Assembly (NCBI GenBank): GCA_007135385.1
Contig: SLIY01000343.1
Span: forward strand, 1-13,562
Reading direction: 5' to 3'
DNA length: 13,562 bases
DNA from: Leptolyngbyaceae cyanobacterium CSSed165cm_216
GTDB taxonomy: Bacteria; Cyanobacteriota; Cyanobacteriia; Phormidesmidales; Phormidesmidaceae
In this document: one piece after another, positions 13,407 to 13,562 of the stretch
Layout: each line of letters begins with the position of its first letter
How positions within the stretch are numbered: the stretch's first letter is position 1
Position numbers and translations under genes: made by a program
The notes under the pieces: generated by a model
Told to the model about the DNA's origin: nothing
What the model saw: only the letters and a program-made list of their open reading frames with translations
Database searches by the model: none

Positions 13407-13562
13407 TCAATGCGCTATGGCTAGGGAACCCTCAGTTTGGATAACGTCTCCATCGAAAATGCCATCCGCCCGATGCAGTCCGAGGGCGATCGTGCCGTCC
13501 TTCAACCTCCAGGAATGGCCGTTACCGGGGGCAAAGGTTTCCTCGGCTGGAGAGTCAGAAGG
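13407..13562 (-). CDS. C-terminal fragment of an unrecognised protein (runs off the window)
   Basis: On the minus strand a frame is open from the window edge to a TGA at 13407-13409, giving the last 51 residues, which end in DGIFDGDVIQTEGSLAIAH. Codon composition looks coding-like (Gly, Asp and Ala rich, GC-rich third positions), and the stop lies only 12 bp from the convergent PsiE-family gene. I do not recognise the family. The plus-strand frames here lack a start codon and are interrupted just upstream, so the minus reading is the better one. Confidence 0.55.
   Translation of the reverse strand, partial: PSDSPAEETFAPGNGHSWRLKDGTIALGLHRADGIFDGDVIQTEGSLAIAH

Noticed and set aside
13437..13475. 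Plus-strand LDNVSIENAIRP resembling the C-terminal motif of IS66-family transposases.
   Set aside because: The frame has a stop at 13422-13424 and no start, the usual GRKNW continuation is missing, and the minus strand gives a better coding frame. Probably a chance match or at most a remnant.

Overview
The window comes from a cyanobacterium, probably filamentous or otherwise non-marine-picoplankton. I counted 16 copies of the HIP1 octamer GCGATCGC in 13.5 kb. The genes include a ferredoxin-dependent nitrite reductase, the cyanobacterial nitrate reductase NarB, an NtcB-type LysR activator, a high-light-inducible (Hli) chlorophyll-binding protein and glucosylglycerol-phosphate phosphatase. The last suggests the organism can make the osmolyte glucosylglycerol and tolerates some salt. 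I cannot name the species.

Layout: positions 1-3217 hold housekeeping and osmolyte genes, all on the minus strand: nusA (only its start is present), rimP, a ROK-family sugar kinase with a decayed zinc site, and stpA. Next, also on the minus strand, come an Hli gene (3791-4003) and a 79-residue single-span membrane protein (3400-3639) closed by a clear intrinsic terminator. The Hli gene carries a perfect HLR1 element (RpaB-binding type) over its core promoter. Positions 4048-4533 are non-coding and rich in short repeats and hairpins.

The main content is a nitrate-assimilation locus in two divergent arms. The minus arm is nirB (HEAT repeats), ntcB (LysR activator) and cnaT (TrpD2-like protein). 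The plus arm is nirA (nitrite reductase), narB (nitrate reductase) and a PsiE-like membrane protein 13 bp after narB. The two arms are separated by an AT-rich 829-bp control region. It holds two perfect NtcA palindromes (GTA-N8-TAC). The one at 8237-8250 is followed at the canonical 22-bp spacing by a TAN3T -10 box (8273-8278), which predicts a start near 8285 and an untranslated nirA leader of about 590 nt. The other (8064-8077) sits right against the nirB ribosome-binding site.

Functionally, NtcA (signalling nitrogen limitation) and NtcB (signalling nitrite) should drive nirA-narB. CnaT and NirB have been linked to expression or maturation of this system in Anabaena. No nitrate transporter lies between nirA and narB, unlike the classic nirA-nrtABCD-narB operon. 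The window ends in the C-terminus of an unrecognised gene convergent with the PsiE-like gene.
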